From NCBI GenBank assembly GCA_016205905.1, contig JACQSP010000007.1:1-19467 (forward strand): a stretch of DNA of 19,467 nt, read 5' to 3'. Shown here one piece after another: positions 1 to 7,636 of the stretch. Position numbers and translations under genes: made by a program. Each line of letters starts with the position of its first letter. The stretch's first letter is position 1. The notes under the pieces were generated by a model, which ran no database searches, was not told the origin of the DNA, and worked only from the letters and a program-made list of their open reading frames with translations. Source of the DNA: Candidatus Woesearchaeota archaeon (GTDB lineage: Archaea; Nanobdellota; Nanobdellia; Woesearchaeales; DSVV01).

Positions 1-50
1 CATGAGACGGTGGACTGCGTTCAACAAACAGGTTGTAAGCGGGAAACAGG
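1..50 (+). repeat. R1 dispersed repeat, copy 1 (right part only)
   Basis: The window opens inside a copy of a dispersed intergenic repeat that I call R1. This stretch matches 2411-2460 in order: CATGAGAC, then GTGGACTGCGT, a variable middle, and GAAACAGG at the end. The left half with the hairpin would lie before the window. The copy sits about 120 nt upstream of the mutS-like gene. An 11-nt match to the right terminus of copy 3 (AACTAAACAAA) occurs at 197-207 inside that gene, but this may be chance. Confidence 0.75.
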
Positions 51-140
51 ATGGAAAGCGAAAAACAGGAAATCAATGGAACAAATAGAAACTGTATCAT
101 CTCACAATCCACTAATTTTATAAATTAATACTCATTTCTC

Positions 141-150
141 TTAATTATAA
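141..150 (+). promoter_or_regulatory. TATA box of the mutS-like gene
   Basis: TTAATTATAA ends 20 nt before the GTG start at 171. The spacing fits a leaderless archaeal transcript beginning at or next to the start codon. No Shine-Dalgarno sequence precedes the GTG. Confidence 0.5.
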
Positions 151-170
151 TTTCATAATAAATATTAATA

Positions 171-2162
171 GTGGGTGTGTCTAAATTGGTTAAACAAACT
201 AAACAAACAGATGGTTCTCTTGGACAAAATAACGCAAACAGTGAAAAACGTGTAAAACAAGGCAATGTTAAAAGATTGGTTAGAAGTTCTAAAAGAAGAA
301 AAGTTAAACCAAGAGAAGATACTTTCACATTAGAAGGGATTGTTGATGCAGGACATCCATTAGTTTATTGTTTAAATGAATATTTAAATGAATATGGTGT
401 CCAACACAATGAGCAAGGTTCTTTTGAAGAATTAGAGATTAATAAATTATGTTCATCCACATTGTCTAAAGCGTATCATTCGACACATGAGACAAGAGAT
501 TATTTTTTTAGAATGTTTCAAAGGCCTTTATCTGATAAAGATGCAATTGAAAAAAGACAGCAAATTTTCGCTGAACTTTCTTTTAATGAGGATATATATA
601 AGAGTCTAACGAACATAATTGATGTAATAGAAAAGTCTAGGTCAAATTCTAAATTTGATGACTATCCTGAAGGTGGCTATTCTAATGAATTAATACGGAT
701 CTTAGAAAATGCAGGCAGATTAGTTAAGTTAGTGGAAGCAATTTGTGGACTTTCTTCTTCAACCAGCCCACGTTTAAAAAGAATATTTGAATTTGGAAAA
801 CAAATCGCAGGCGATAAGGGATTTAAAAAAGTAAAAAAATTTGTCAAAAAAGTGTATGAGCCAAATAATTTAGGGGAAGTTATCTATGATTTAAGAATGT
901 CTCTTTTTAAATGTGACTTAGGGCAAGAGACTGAAAAGACAGATTATTATGAAACAGAAAAAGAGCCAAGCAAAAGCATTAATAAAAGAAGAAGATTCCA
1001 GAAAAGAACAAGAACATTGTGTGAAGTAACAAAAACATTATTTAGTTCTAAAGTATTTGAGGGGTTTATTGACAAAGAGGGTACAGAAATAAACTTATTG
1101 CTTCATCTTAGAAAAAAGAGGCGATTATACAGCCGTCATTTATTCGGGTTTGATACCAATTTAAAATCGTTTCAGAAAAGTGAAAATCCCTTCTTCTTTG
1201 AACTTTTAGAATATTGGCTAATCCTTGTAAATGAAGCGATTGACACTAAGATGCCTAATATTAAAATAGGTGAATTATCTGAAGAACTGCGTTTTTATCT
1301 TGCAGGTGTAAGTACACAGAAAAATTGGTTAAGCTTAGGTGGTCGTTTAACAACACCCAAAATACTGCCTAAAGAAGAGAGAAGATATAATGTTGTCGGC
1401 AGTTATAGCCCTATATTGTTAGTGGATAACAGAAAGCTGGATGATGAAAGCAAGTACATCAAACCAGTTCCAAATGACTTTTTTTCAGATGCAACTTCAA
1501 ATATTTTTGTTATAACTGGCCCAAACAATGCAGGAAAATCTACGTATTTAAAGCAGGTTGGGCAACTTTGTTGGGTTGCTTATTTGGGTATGCTCTTGCC
1601 AGCACGAGAAGCTGAAATAAGCTGCACTGACTTTTTATTTACATCCATTGACAGAAAAGGTGATTCAAATAAAGGAGAAGGACAATATATGGCTGAGTTA
1701 GCGAGGGTAACACAACATATTCATACAAATGACAAAAGAAAAAAAAGTGATAGAAATACTAATCTGCGTAATACTGCTACTCTTATAACACCTTACTCGC
1801 TGGTTTTGTTTGATGAGTTTGGGTCTGGAACAGACCATGCTGAAGCAGTTTATAGAACAAAAGTATTGCTTAAACATTTAAGTGAGCTTGGCGCTACAAC
1901 ATACTTTACTACTCACAAACAAGAGATAGCAGATTTTGTCGAGGCTGATGAATTGCCAGGAAGCTTAAACTTAGCCATGAAGGTAAAAAGAAAAGGAGCA
2001 ACTATTGTTTCAACTTATAATGTTCTTCGTAATGCAAGAGAAAAAAGTTATGGAAATCAGATTGCAGAACTTGTTGGATTAACTGAAGCTGATTTAAAAG
2101 CAGCTGTTGCACATGGGCTTGAAAAAGGATTATATCCAATTGAAGCAACAAGAATGAAATAA
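171..2162 (+). CDS. MutS-family ATPase lacking the mismatch-recognition domain
   Basis: This 663-residue protein is a DNA-binding ATPase of the MutS family. A basic, low-complexity N-terminus (about residues 1-55) leads into core/lever sequence (domain III type) with the FFRMFQRPLSDKDAIEKRQQ stretch. The C-terminal third is the ABC-type ATPase: Walker A GPNNAGKST near residue 450, signature segment RKGDSNKGEGQYMAELARV, Walker B LVLFDEFGSGTD near 545, and TTHKQE with the conserved His. The N-terminal mismatch-recognition domain of MutS1 is absent, and there is no C-terminal Smr domain as in MutS2. It therefore resembles the shorter MutS paralogues, and classical mismatch recognition cannot be assumed. 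A role in recombination or junction binding is possible but inferred. The GTG start is chosen from the TATA spacing. The gene lies between two R1 copies; mutL is downstream at 11973. Confidence 0.85.
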   Translation: MGVSKLVKQTKQTDGSLGQNNANSEKRVKQGNVKRLVRSSKRRKVKPREDTFTLEGIVDAGHPLVYCLNEYLNEYGVQHNEQGSFEELEINKLCSSTLSKAYHSTHETRDYFFRMFQRPLSDKDAIEKRQQIFAELSFNEDIYKSLTNIIDVIEKSRSNSKFDDYPEGGYSNELIRILENAGRLVKLVEAICGLSSSTSPRLKRIFEFGKQIAGDKGFKKVKKFVKKVYEPNNLGEVIYDLRMSLFKCDLGQETEKTDYYETEKEPSKSINKRRRFQKRTRTLCEVTKTLFSSKVFEGFIDKEGTEINLLLHLRKKRRLYSRHLFGFDTNLKSFQKSENPFFFELLEYWLILVNEAIDTKMPNIKIGELSEELRFYLAGVSTQKNWLSLGGRLTTPKILPKEERRYNVVGSYSPILLVDNRKLDDESKYIKPVPNDFFSDATSNIFVITGPNNAGKSTYLKQVGQLCWVAYLGMLLPAREAEISCTDFLFTSIDRKGDSNKGEGQYMAELARVTQHIHTNDKRKKSDRNTNLRNTATLITPYSLVLFDEFGSGTDHAEAVYRTKVLLKHLSELGATTYFTTHKQEIADFVEADELPGSLNLAMKVKRKGATIVSTYNVLRNAREKSYGNQIAELVGLTEADLKAAVAHGLEKGLYPIEATRMK

Positions 2163-2186
2163 GTTATTTCTTGTTTTGTATTCGTT

Positions 2187-2275
2187 TCGTTCTTGGGTGC
2201 AGCCAAACGTTCTATAATTCATTAATTTTTTTATTTTTCCGTTTTTGTTTAGTTCTTGGGCGCAGCCATTCGTCT
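2187..2275 (+). repeat. R1 end remnants
   Basis: Two short related blocks occur here: GTTCTTGGGTGCAGCCAAACG (about 2189-2209) and GTTCTTGGGCGCAGCCATTCG (about 2251-2271). Read on the minus strand, they resemble the GGCTGCGCCCACAAACG stretch in the right part of R1 copy 3. The second block also forms the left edge of copy 2. They look like nested or decayed repeat ends downstream of the mutS-like gene. Confidence 0.55.
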
Positions 2276-2460
2276 TATTATTATTTAGTTCCTACCTGAT
2301 TGGACACGTTCACTAAAAAAGGTAAAATGGTTTGAAAGTTAGAAAGCTTGAAAGTACGGATTATATAGCGCACTTTCGAGCTTTCAAACCTTCAAGCTTT
2401 CAAACAGTTTCATGAGACTGTGGACTGCGTCCCTAGTTCGGATTGAGAGCAAGAAACAGG
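2242..2460 (+). repeat. R1 dispersed repeat, copy 2, with long hairpin
   Basis: The left edge has TTTTTGTTTAGTTCTTGG, then ACACGTTCACTAAAAAAGGTAA (2305-2326), which also occurs in copy 3. A long imperfect inverted repeat follows (about 2329-2405). Its left arm reads GTTTGAAAG...AGAAAGCTTGAAAGT and its right arm ACTTTCGAGCTTTCAAA...CTTTCAAAC. The right part has CATGAGACTGTGGACTGCGT (2411-2430) and ends AAGAAACAGG. No protein is encoded. It could be a MITE-like element or a structured RNA; the sequence does not decide. Confidence 0.75.
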
Positions 2461-2536
2461 ATTCAGATATATTAACCAGCGAAAAATATCATTTTCAATT
2501 AATTTTTTAAACATACACTGTTTCTTAAGTGATAAT

Positions 2537-3514
2537 ATGTTAAAAGTAGGTAATATCAAACTAAAAAATCCATTTGTCCTTGCGCCAATGGAAGGAGTGA
2601 ACTGTTTAGCTTTTAGGCTTTTATGCAAAGAATTCGGCGCTTCATTAGTTTTCTCGCCCATGATTCATGTAAACTGGCTGGTTAAAGAAAAAACCCTGCC
2701 AGAGTTAATTGAGTTTTCTGAAGATGAGAAGCCGCTTGCAATTCAATTGATAGGCAATGAGCCAAAAACAATCAAAGAAGCAGTTGAGATTATTGAAAGG
2801 GATGTGCCGTTTGTGGATATTATAGATTTAAACTTTGGATGTCCTGAAGGCGATGTTTTAGGATTAAAAATGGGCGCTTATATGATGAAGCATCCTGACA
2901 AGATACCGAAAATAGTCAGCGCAGCAGTTGCCTCAACAAAACTTCCAATAACAGCGAAAATAAGGTCTGGCTGGGATGAAAACAGCATAAACTGCATTGA
3001 AGTTGGAAAAATGATAGAAGACGCTGGAGCATCTGCAATAGCATTGCACGCGAGAACAAGAACACAGGTTTATTCTGGAAAAGCAGACTGGGGGTTAATC
3101 AGGAAATTAAAGGAAACATTGAACATCCCTGTTATTGGAAACGGCGATATTACAAACGCAAAACTTGCGGAATCAATGCTGACGAGAACAAAGTGCGACA
3201 TGGCAATGATTGGCAGAGGAGCAATGGGTTATCCTTTTATCTTCAAAGAATGCGCAGAATATTATAACAACGGAAAATTTAACGGCAATTTATACAGGCC
3301 GACGACAAAAGAAAGGTATGACTGCATCTATAAGTTTATTGACTATTATCATAACAAACAAAAAAGGCAGAAATTCTCAGAATTAAAACAGCACATAATG
3401 TGGAGCTGTAAATGGCTGAACGGCGCAAAGGAGCTGAGAGTAGACATAATGAAGACTCACGACGAAGAAGATATGATGAAACTGGTTGAGGGGTATTTTG
3501 TGGGGAGGATGTGA
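2537..3514 (+). CDS. dus: tRNA-dihydrouridine synthase (Dus family)
   Basis: This FMN-dependent enzyme reduces uridine to dihydrouridine in tRNA. The 325 residues form a complete Dus: TIM-barrel start PFVLAPMEGV, then DLNFGCPE with the conserved active-site cysteine near residue 102, ITAKIRSGW (FMN-contacting Lys), HARTRTQVYSGKADW, PVIGNGDI and MIGRGAMGYPFIF for phosphate binding. A shorter helical C-terminal domain follows. The length is normal for the family. The start follows an AT-rich promoter-like stretch (about 2495-2513), with a weak GTGAT just before the ATG. It stands alone, immediately downstream of R1 copy 2. Which D-loop position it modifies cannot be told from the sequence. Confidence 0.93.
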   Translation: MLKVGNIKLKNPFVLAPMEGVNCLAFRLLCKEFGASLVFSPMIHVNWLVKEKTLPELIEFSEDEKPLAIQLIGNEPKTIKEAVEIIERDVPFVDIIDLNFGCPEGDVLGLKMGAYMMKHPDKIPKIVSAAVASTKLPITAKIRSGWDENSINCIEVGKMIEDAGASAIALHARTRTQVYSGKADWGLIRKLKETLNIPVIGNGDITNAKLAESMLTRTKCDMAMIGRGAMGYPFIFKECAEYYNNGKFNGNLYRPTTKERYDCIYKFIDYYHNKQKRQKFSELKQHIMWSCKWLNGAKELRVDIMKTHDEEDMMKLVEGYFVGRM

Positions 3515-3550
3515 AGATGTTTTTAAGTATGATGATATAGATTATAATAA

Positions 3551-3585
3551 ATGATTATATAAATATTTTTAAAGAGGTAAGATTA
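3551..3585 (+). promoter_or_regulatory. TATA box and AGGTAA/TTACCT dyad before a winged-helix gene
   Basis: An AT-rich TATA-like stretch (ATTATATAAATATTTTTA, 3551-3568) is followed by a short inverted repeat, AGGTAA-GA-TTACCT (3572-3585), 9 nt before the ATG at 3595. The dyad covers the expected transcription start, so it could be an operator. The downstream protein has a winged-helix-like region, which makes autoregulation possible. This is inference. Confidence 0.35.
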
Positions 3586-3594
3586 CCTAAAATC

Positions 3595-4218
3595 ATGAAT
3601 ACTGAGGCACTAAAGAAAGAACTATCAAAACCAACTATTAATTTTTTTCTAGAAAATAAGCAACAATTAGCTAAAGTCTTAACTGCAATTCACTTTGGGA
3701 GTACAGATGGTTTAAGTAAATATGAAATTGAGTTAGTAGTTGGAAATGAGAAAGTTGATGAAGTAATTAAATGGTTAAATTGTGGGGGTTATATCACTAA
3801 TATTCATCCTGAAGGTATTCCTAATCCGAATTCACATAATTATGAGATAAAGGAGTTAGAGAAAACAATAAGATTCCTTCGTGACGTTAATACTGAAACA
3901 ATACAAGAGGAACAAACAAAAATACTCAAAAAACAAACTAAAATTCAATCACAACAAAAAAGGTTTAATCAGTTGTTAGTAATTGCAACATTTGTGTTAG
4001 CAATTCAAACACTAAGTAGGTTTTGGTTATTTCAAGGAATACAGATAGGAATAATAATATTTCTTTTTGGTTTTATAACAATACACATTTTTGAAATATC
4101 TAAAGCAACACCAATATGGCTAGCTGATAAACTGCCTAAAAAAATGTTAAAGTTGTTCGTTGTCATCTCAAGAAGAGTATATTATCCATTGCAAATGCTA
4201 TATAATGCATTTGATTAA
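3595..4218 (+). CDS. Membrane protein with winged-helix-like N-terminus, unknown role
   Basis: I do not recognise this 207-residue protein as a named family. Residues about 25-80 (AKVLTAIHFGSTDGLSKYEI followed by VDEVIKWLNCGGYI) look like a small winged-helix fold: helix, helix, recognition helix, then a hairpin. Residues 85-125 are charged and Gln/Lys-rich with heptad-like spacing, suggesting a coiled coil. Two hydrophobic segments follow (FNQLLVIATFVLAIQTL and IQIGIIIFLFGFITIHIF), and the tail is basic and aromatic. This suggests a membrane-tethered regulator or dimer that keeps its N-terminus in the cytoplasm. The gene converges on the minus-strand gene ending at 4247. Confidence 0.6.
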   Translation: MNTEALKKELSKPTINFFLENKQQLAKVLTAIHFGSTDGLSKYEIELVVGNEKVDEVIKWLNCGGYITNIHPEGIPNPNSHNYEIKELEKTIRFLRDVNTETIQEEQTKILKKQTKIQSQQKRFNQLLVIATFVLAIQTLSRFWLFQGIQIGIIIFLFGFITIHIFEISKATPIWLADKLPKKMLKLFVVISRRVYYPLQMLYNAFD

Positions 4219-4246
4219 CATTACTCTTAAGTTTATCCATTTCTCT

Positions 4247-4444
4247 TTACTTCCTCAAGAATTTAACTAACTTGTTATAATATACAATATATGACCCCAA
4301 ACAAATTACAGCTCCTATTGAAAGTAAAATGCTAATTAACGAGAGAGTTATTTGTGCCATCTTGTTTTCATTAAGAACTGTCCAGTACCCCACTGTGGTA
4401 GCTGTAGACCCAGCCAGAAATAACATGAAAAAAGTCTTTGACAC
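4247..4444 (-). CDS. Small two-helix membrane protein
   Basis: This encodes 65 residues with two hydrophobic segments: FFMLFLAGSTATTVGYW and ITLSLISILLSIGAVICLGS. A short basic tail (KLVKFLRK) follows. The only canonical start is the GTG at 4444, 28 nt after the stop of the upstream membrane gene. The same frame stays open further upstream and would add NKKEILKANLDV, which reads like a natural amphipathic N-terminus, but I see no ATG, GTG or TTG there. The true start is therefore uncertain. Function is unknown. It probably shares a transcript with the gene at 4473-5348. Confidence 0.5.
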   Translation of the reverse strand: MSKTFFMLFLAGSTATTVGYWTVLNENKMAQITLSLISILLSIGAVICLGSYIVYYNKLVKFLRK

Positions 4445-4472
4445 ATCAAGATTTGCTTTGAGTATTTCTTTT

Positions 4473-5348
4473 TTATTTATATCGCTTGTAGGGTGTTATC
4501 TTATTAAAACTTATTGAGCTTAACCATGCTTTATCCTTTGTTTTAGATTTTTTTGAAGGATATTTTTCTTTCTCTTCTATGATATCTTTAATGAATAATA
4601 GGTTAAATATTTCGTAAATAAGAACAGCTGAAATTCCTAATATGAAAATTTCCAAAATTTTAAGGGAAGCAACCCAAAATTGACTTTTTGGACTAAATCT
4701 AATTAATATTCTTTCATTGTTTTTTTCAAATCGTATTTTTTTACTAAATCCTCTCCATATAGGCTCTTCCTTTTTTATATCCCCCTCAATTACCGTTAAA
4801 CATTCTTCCCCATCACAAGATAAACCATTGAAACCAAAGCTGGTATCAAAGTTAATTCTCATTAATTCAATGTATGTACCACGAGCAAAGAAATCAAAGA
4901 AATTGTAAAAACCTTCTACTAAATAAAAATTTATATCAACAGGGTAATAATTTCCTAACTCCATATTTGAAGAATTAATTAGTATTTTCATATCATATGT
5001 AGAATTGTTGAGCATATTAATATTCATTGTAAGATTCTTTTCATTAGCTATAGTTACACATTTAATATTTGATACTGCAAAAGAGATAGGTACATGGTCA
5101 AAATCACATTTCTTTTCAAAACCTATTTGTGTTGTTAAGATGTTATTTTCTAAATCTAAATGTAAACTACGTAAATATATAACAAAGCATTCTTTTGGTG
5201 CATATAATTGGGCTACATCAAACCTAAACCATGTGGGACTCCATGGATACAATTTTTTAGTAGTTATTTGATTCGTTGCTGTCCAATATATTATAAAGAA
5301 AATAGCTGCTATAAAAAGTAAAAATAAAACCTTTTGATATTTTTTCAT
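4473..5348 (-). CDS. Membrane protein with two terminal helices and an extracytoplasmic domain
   Basis: This is an unrecognised 291-residue protein. An N-terminal membrane segment (KVLFLLFIAAIFFIIYW) is followed by about 190 mainly beta-looking residues. That region contains several cysteines (KECF, KKCDF, IKCVT, LSCDGEEC), which could form disulfides if exported. A second membrane segment lies near the end (ILEIFILGISAVLIYEIFNLLF), with a charged Lys/Glu-rich tail predicted in the cytoplasm. A TATA-like AAATTTATATATTT lies about 20-25 nt before the ATG, consistent with a leaderless transcript. Nothing in the sequence identifies an enzymatic activity. Confidence 0.65.
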   Translation of the reverse strand: MKKYQKVLFLLFIAAIFFIIYWTATNQITTKKLYPWSPTWFRFDVAQLYAPKECFVIYLRSLHLDLENNILTTQIGFEKKCDFDHVPISFAVSNIKCVTIANEKNLTMNINMLNNSTYDMKILINSSNMELGNYYPVDINFYLVEGFYNFFDFFARGTYIELMRINFDTSFGFNGLSCDGEECLTVIEGDIKKEEPIWRGFSKKIRFEKNNERILIRFSPKSQFWVASLKILEIFILGISAVLIYEIFNLLFIKDIIEEKEKYPSKKSKTKDKAWLSSISFNKITPYKRYK

Positions 5349-5427
5349 GGTAAAGAGAGATATAATGAAATATATAAATTTTCTTAAGTAATAGTTAATG
5401 ACAAAAATAAGTTATACAACAAATTAC

Positions 5428-5447
5428 GGTTTTGCTTGTGTAAAACC
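5428..5447 (-). terminator. Weak hairpin after the HAD lipoprotein gene
   Basis: GGTTTT and AAAACC are separated by 8 nt and form a short stem about 20 nt past the stop codon of the HAD gene. There is only a modest T-rich stretch beyond it, so terminator function is tentative. Confidence 0.25.
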
Positions 5448-5465
5448 AATGTGTGTTATCTTCTC

Positions 5466-6416
5466 TTACCTCCTCTTCTTCAACTCTCTATACACATCTC
5501 CCAACCCATTAGCAATAAACCCCTGTTTATAATTTAGAACAACATCTTTTTCATATTGTGGTGTTGTTTTATTTGGAGTAAGACCAACAGTCATACCAAA
5601 ATATTGAGGTAATGCTAAGTCTAGTTCCCAAATATCTCCAACAACAGTAATTCCAGATGCATTTGTATTTTGTTCTTTCATTATCTTATTTAATATTTCT
5701 CCATAATGTTGTCTTCTTATGTAAACTGGTCTTTCTAATCCTGAAATATTTATTGTTTTTGGAACAGCTTTCCAATCATTAACAACAATATATTTCTTTG
5801 CTCCACCGATAATTGGAATACGAAAATGATCTGAATGGAGATGGCTTATCTTTTTCTCTACTTTATCAGGAGATGAATTTGTTACCACATAAACATTTCC
5901 TTCAAATAAATTCCAAACTTCAGATAAGAATTCATCGACTCCTTCCTTAAATGATTCGCTCATCTTAGGATAGTTTTCCAAATATAGTTTTGCAAGCAAA
6001 GCTCTTCGTTCTTGTTCAGATAAGTTGATTCCCAATTTACCTAAAATTTCGTCAGTGATAGAATAACAAATAAGAATAGGATCAGAAGTAGCAGAAGCCA
6101 CAATTATTCCGTCTAATTCCCAACCATATTTTTCAGGGGTTTTTAGAATTTTGGCTCTTGCTTCATTCCAATATGTTTCTATTTCACTTTGGCTTAATTT
6201 GAGTTCTCTACCAAGACCTTTACAAAAACCTTCAACATAAGGCTTAGCTTCTTCTTCTATGTTTGTAAGAGTACCATCAAAATCTAAGATTAAAGTATCT
6301 ATAGAATTATCATACATTGCTGATTCTTTTACACTTCTTCGTGTTGAACCACAACCAAATAAAACCCCGCCAGCACTTAATGCAGTTAATTTGATAAATC
6401 TTCTTCTTGATAACAT
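5466..6416 (-). CDS. Tat-exported HAD-fold phosphatase lipoprotein
   Basis: The N-terminus reads MLSRRRFIKLTALSAGG, a twin-arginine (RRRFIK) signal. LFGC follows, a lipobox with Cys22 as the predicted lipid anchor. The mature domain is haloacid-dehalogenase type. Motif I is LILDFDGTLT, with nucleophile Asp45 and general acid Asp47. Motif II is VYVVTNSS, a KKYIVVND segment supplies the likely Lys, and motif IV is VVGDIWELD near residue 262. An alpha-helical cap lies between motifs I and II. Most HAD phosphatases are cytoplasmic, so export in folded form by Tat is notable. The substrate is unknown. A TATA-like TTTAAATA lies 24 nt before the ATG. The next gene upstream is another exported lipoprotein. 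Confidence 0.82.
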   Translation of the reverse strand: MLSRRRFIKLTALSAGGVLFGCGSTRRSVKESAMYDNSIDTLILDFDGTLTNIEEEAKPYVEGFCKGLGRELKLSQSEIETYWNEARAKILKTPEKYGWELDGIIVASATSDPILICYSITDEILGKLGINLSEQERRALLAKLYLENYPKMSESFKEGVDEFLSEVWNLFEGNVYVVTNSSPDKVEKKISHLHSDHFRIPIIGGAKKYIVVNDWKAVPKTINISGLERPVYIRRQHYGEILNKIMKEQNTNASGITVVGDIWELDLALPQYFGMTVGLTPNKTTPQYEKDVVLNYKQGFIANGLGDVYRELKKRR

Positions 6417-6533
6417 AATTATAAGGGGATTGAAAGCTTTTATTTAAACCTTTGCCCATCAATCACACATTAACTTATCGCCATATCCCTGAATTTATCA
6501 TGAGAATCTAAAACTTTGCATCTTTTAGAATAT

Positions 6534-6574
6534 AGCAACCCACAAACTCATTATATATTTAGTTGTGGGTTGCT
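6534..6574. terminator. 12-bp perfect hairpin
   Basis: AGCAACCCACAA (6534-6545) pairs exactly with TTGTGGGTTGCT (6563-6574). It lies between two minus-strand genes and directly abuts a second hairpin. It probably terminates transcription of the thioredoxin lipoprotein gene or protects its 3' end. There is no strong T-run, so the role is inferred. Confidence 0.5.
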
Positions 6575-6577
6575 GAA

Positions 6578-6621
6578 TAGTCAACCAACACTATGTATCT
6601 AATTATTTGGTTGGTTGACTA
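6578..6621. terminator. 12-bp hairpin overlapping the end of the thioredoxin gene
   Basis: TAGTCAACCAAC (6578-6589) pairs exactly with GTTGGTTGACTA (6610-6621). The right arm lies inside the last codons of the thioredoxin lipoprotein gene (VNQPNN-stop). The stem therefore forms only when transcription passes the stop codon, which fits a 3'-end signal. It is 3 nt from the neighbouring hairpin. Confidence 0.5.
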
Positions 6622-7555
6622 TATCTCTTACTTTCCATCTGAATTCATCACTATTTCCATCTGTATAGTTTCCAATGTGTTTGTGATATTTATCTAGGAA
6701 AAAGAGTGTTGGTAAGCTACTCCCCTTATTACCAAATCTTTTCTGAAAATAGGTTTCAAGTTCTTCATTAGTCTCTACAAACTCATCATGATTAGGATCC
6801 ATATCCGCTATTATTACATCATATTTATTGCGGTTATTTCTTAAGAAAGGATTAAACTCCCACCTTTTAAAATAATAACATGGGGCACACCAATTTGCAG
6901 TAGTCATCACAATTGTTGTCTTTGTTGTTTTCTCAACCGCTTCTTCAAATTCTTCAACAGTTGTTGCTTTATTTGCATAGGGATTATCACCACAAATAGT
7001 TGTTAATCTCTCATACATCCATTTTAAAAATTGATTATGGCGTTCTTTCCATTTATTAACATCATCAGGTGTTTTTGTAACATATTCCTTTTTAATTTCA
7101 TCATAACCTTGTTGTTTAATATCTAACCTTCCGTTACTAAGATTAAAAGTGGTATATATATCTCTTCCTTCATCATAAAATTCTATTTTTATTTCATTGT
7201 TACTTGGAGAATATTCAAATACAAACCTATACTTTTGTCTTTCATTATCTGTAAATTCATCAAAAAATTTGTATGAATCAGTTCCAAATCGCCCATAAAT
7301 ATAATTTAAATTCTCATAAGGATATTCTTTTATACATCCTAATAATTTTGGCAAGGTAGCTTCAATTAATTTTGCAGAAGAATAATAAGATGAGGTTAAT
7401 AGATTTTTTAGTTTAGATGGTAAATCTACTTCTTCAATAACACGTCTAATGGGTGCTTTTTCTAGTTGTTTTTCCACTTGTTGTACTTCTTTATCTTGAC
7501 AAGAAGTTAATGCTGCTACAACAGCGCATAATGTTATTACTTTTTCAGTCTTCAT
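6599..7555 (-). CDS. Exported thioredoxin-fold lipoprotein
   Basis: This 318-residue protein starts with a short signal peptide, MKTEKVITLCAVVAALTSC. Its lipobox is LTSC, so Cys19 is the likely lipid-modified residue. An unrecognised, mostly polar domain occupies about residues 30-200. A thioredoxin fold follows: TTANWCAPCYYFKRW carries the CxxC redox motif (near residues 222-226), and SSLPTLFFLD supplies the cis-proline segment. It probably reduces or forms disulfides outside the membrane; the direction cannot be told. The leaderless promoter and the first 17 or so codons are nearly identical to those of the CAP-domain gene at 9488-10084, suggesting shared regulation. A double hairpin lies at its 3' end. 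Confidence 0.82.
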   Translation of the reverse strand: MKTEKVITLCAVVAALTSCQDKEVQQVEKQLEKAPIRRVIEEVDLPSKLKNLLTSSYYSSAKLIEATLPKLLGCIKEYPYENLNYIYGRFGTDSYKFFDEFTDNERQKYRFVFEYSPSNNEIKIEFYDEGRDIYTTFNLSNGRLDIKQQGYDEIKKEYVTKTPDDVNKWKERHNQFLKWMYERLTTICGDNPYANKATTVEEFEEAVEKTTKTTIVMTTANWCAPCYYFKRWEFNPFLRNNRNKYDVIIADMDPNHDEFVETNEELETYFQKRFGNKGSSLPTLFFLDKYHKHIGNYTDGNSDEFRWKVRDIVNQPNN

Positions 7556-7586
7556 AAACAGGAAGAAAGGTGTTTGGGTTTTTAAA
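7506..7586 (-). repeat. Shared promoter plus signal-peptide cassette, copy A
   Basis: This 81-nt segment covers the TATA-like TTTTTAAA, the 23-nt spacer, the ATG and the first codons (MKTEKVITLCAVVAA) of the thioredoxin lipoprotein gene. It differs from 10035-10115 at about four positions. Similarity stops abruptly on both sides. Confidence 0.85.
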
Positions 7587-7636
7587 ACTTCTCTAAAATC
7601 TTACCTCTTCATCGGAAAACTTATAATAATAATGTG

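Noticed and set aside
2321..2405. R1 unit repeats as a CRISPR array
   Set aside because: The units are 7-8 nt with no spacers, arranged as two inverted arms, and no cas genes are present.
2410..2661. Minus-strand frame across R1 copy 2 and the start of dus
   Set aside because: It is antisense to the repeat and to dus, and its product looks non-biological.
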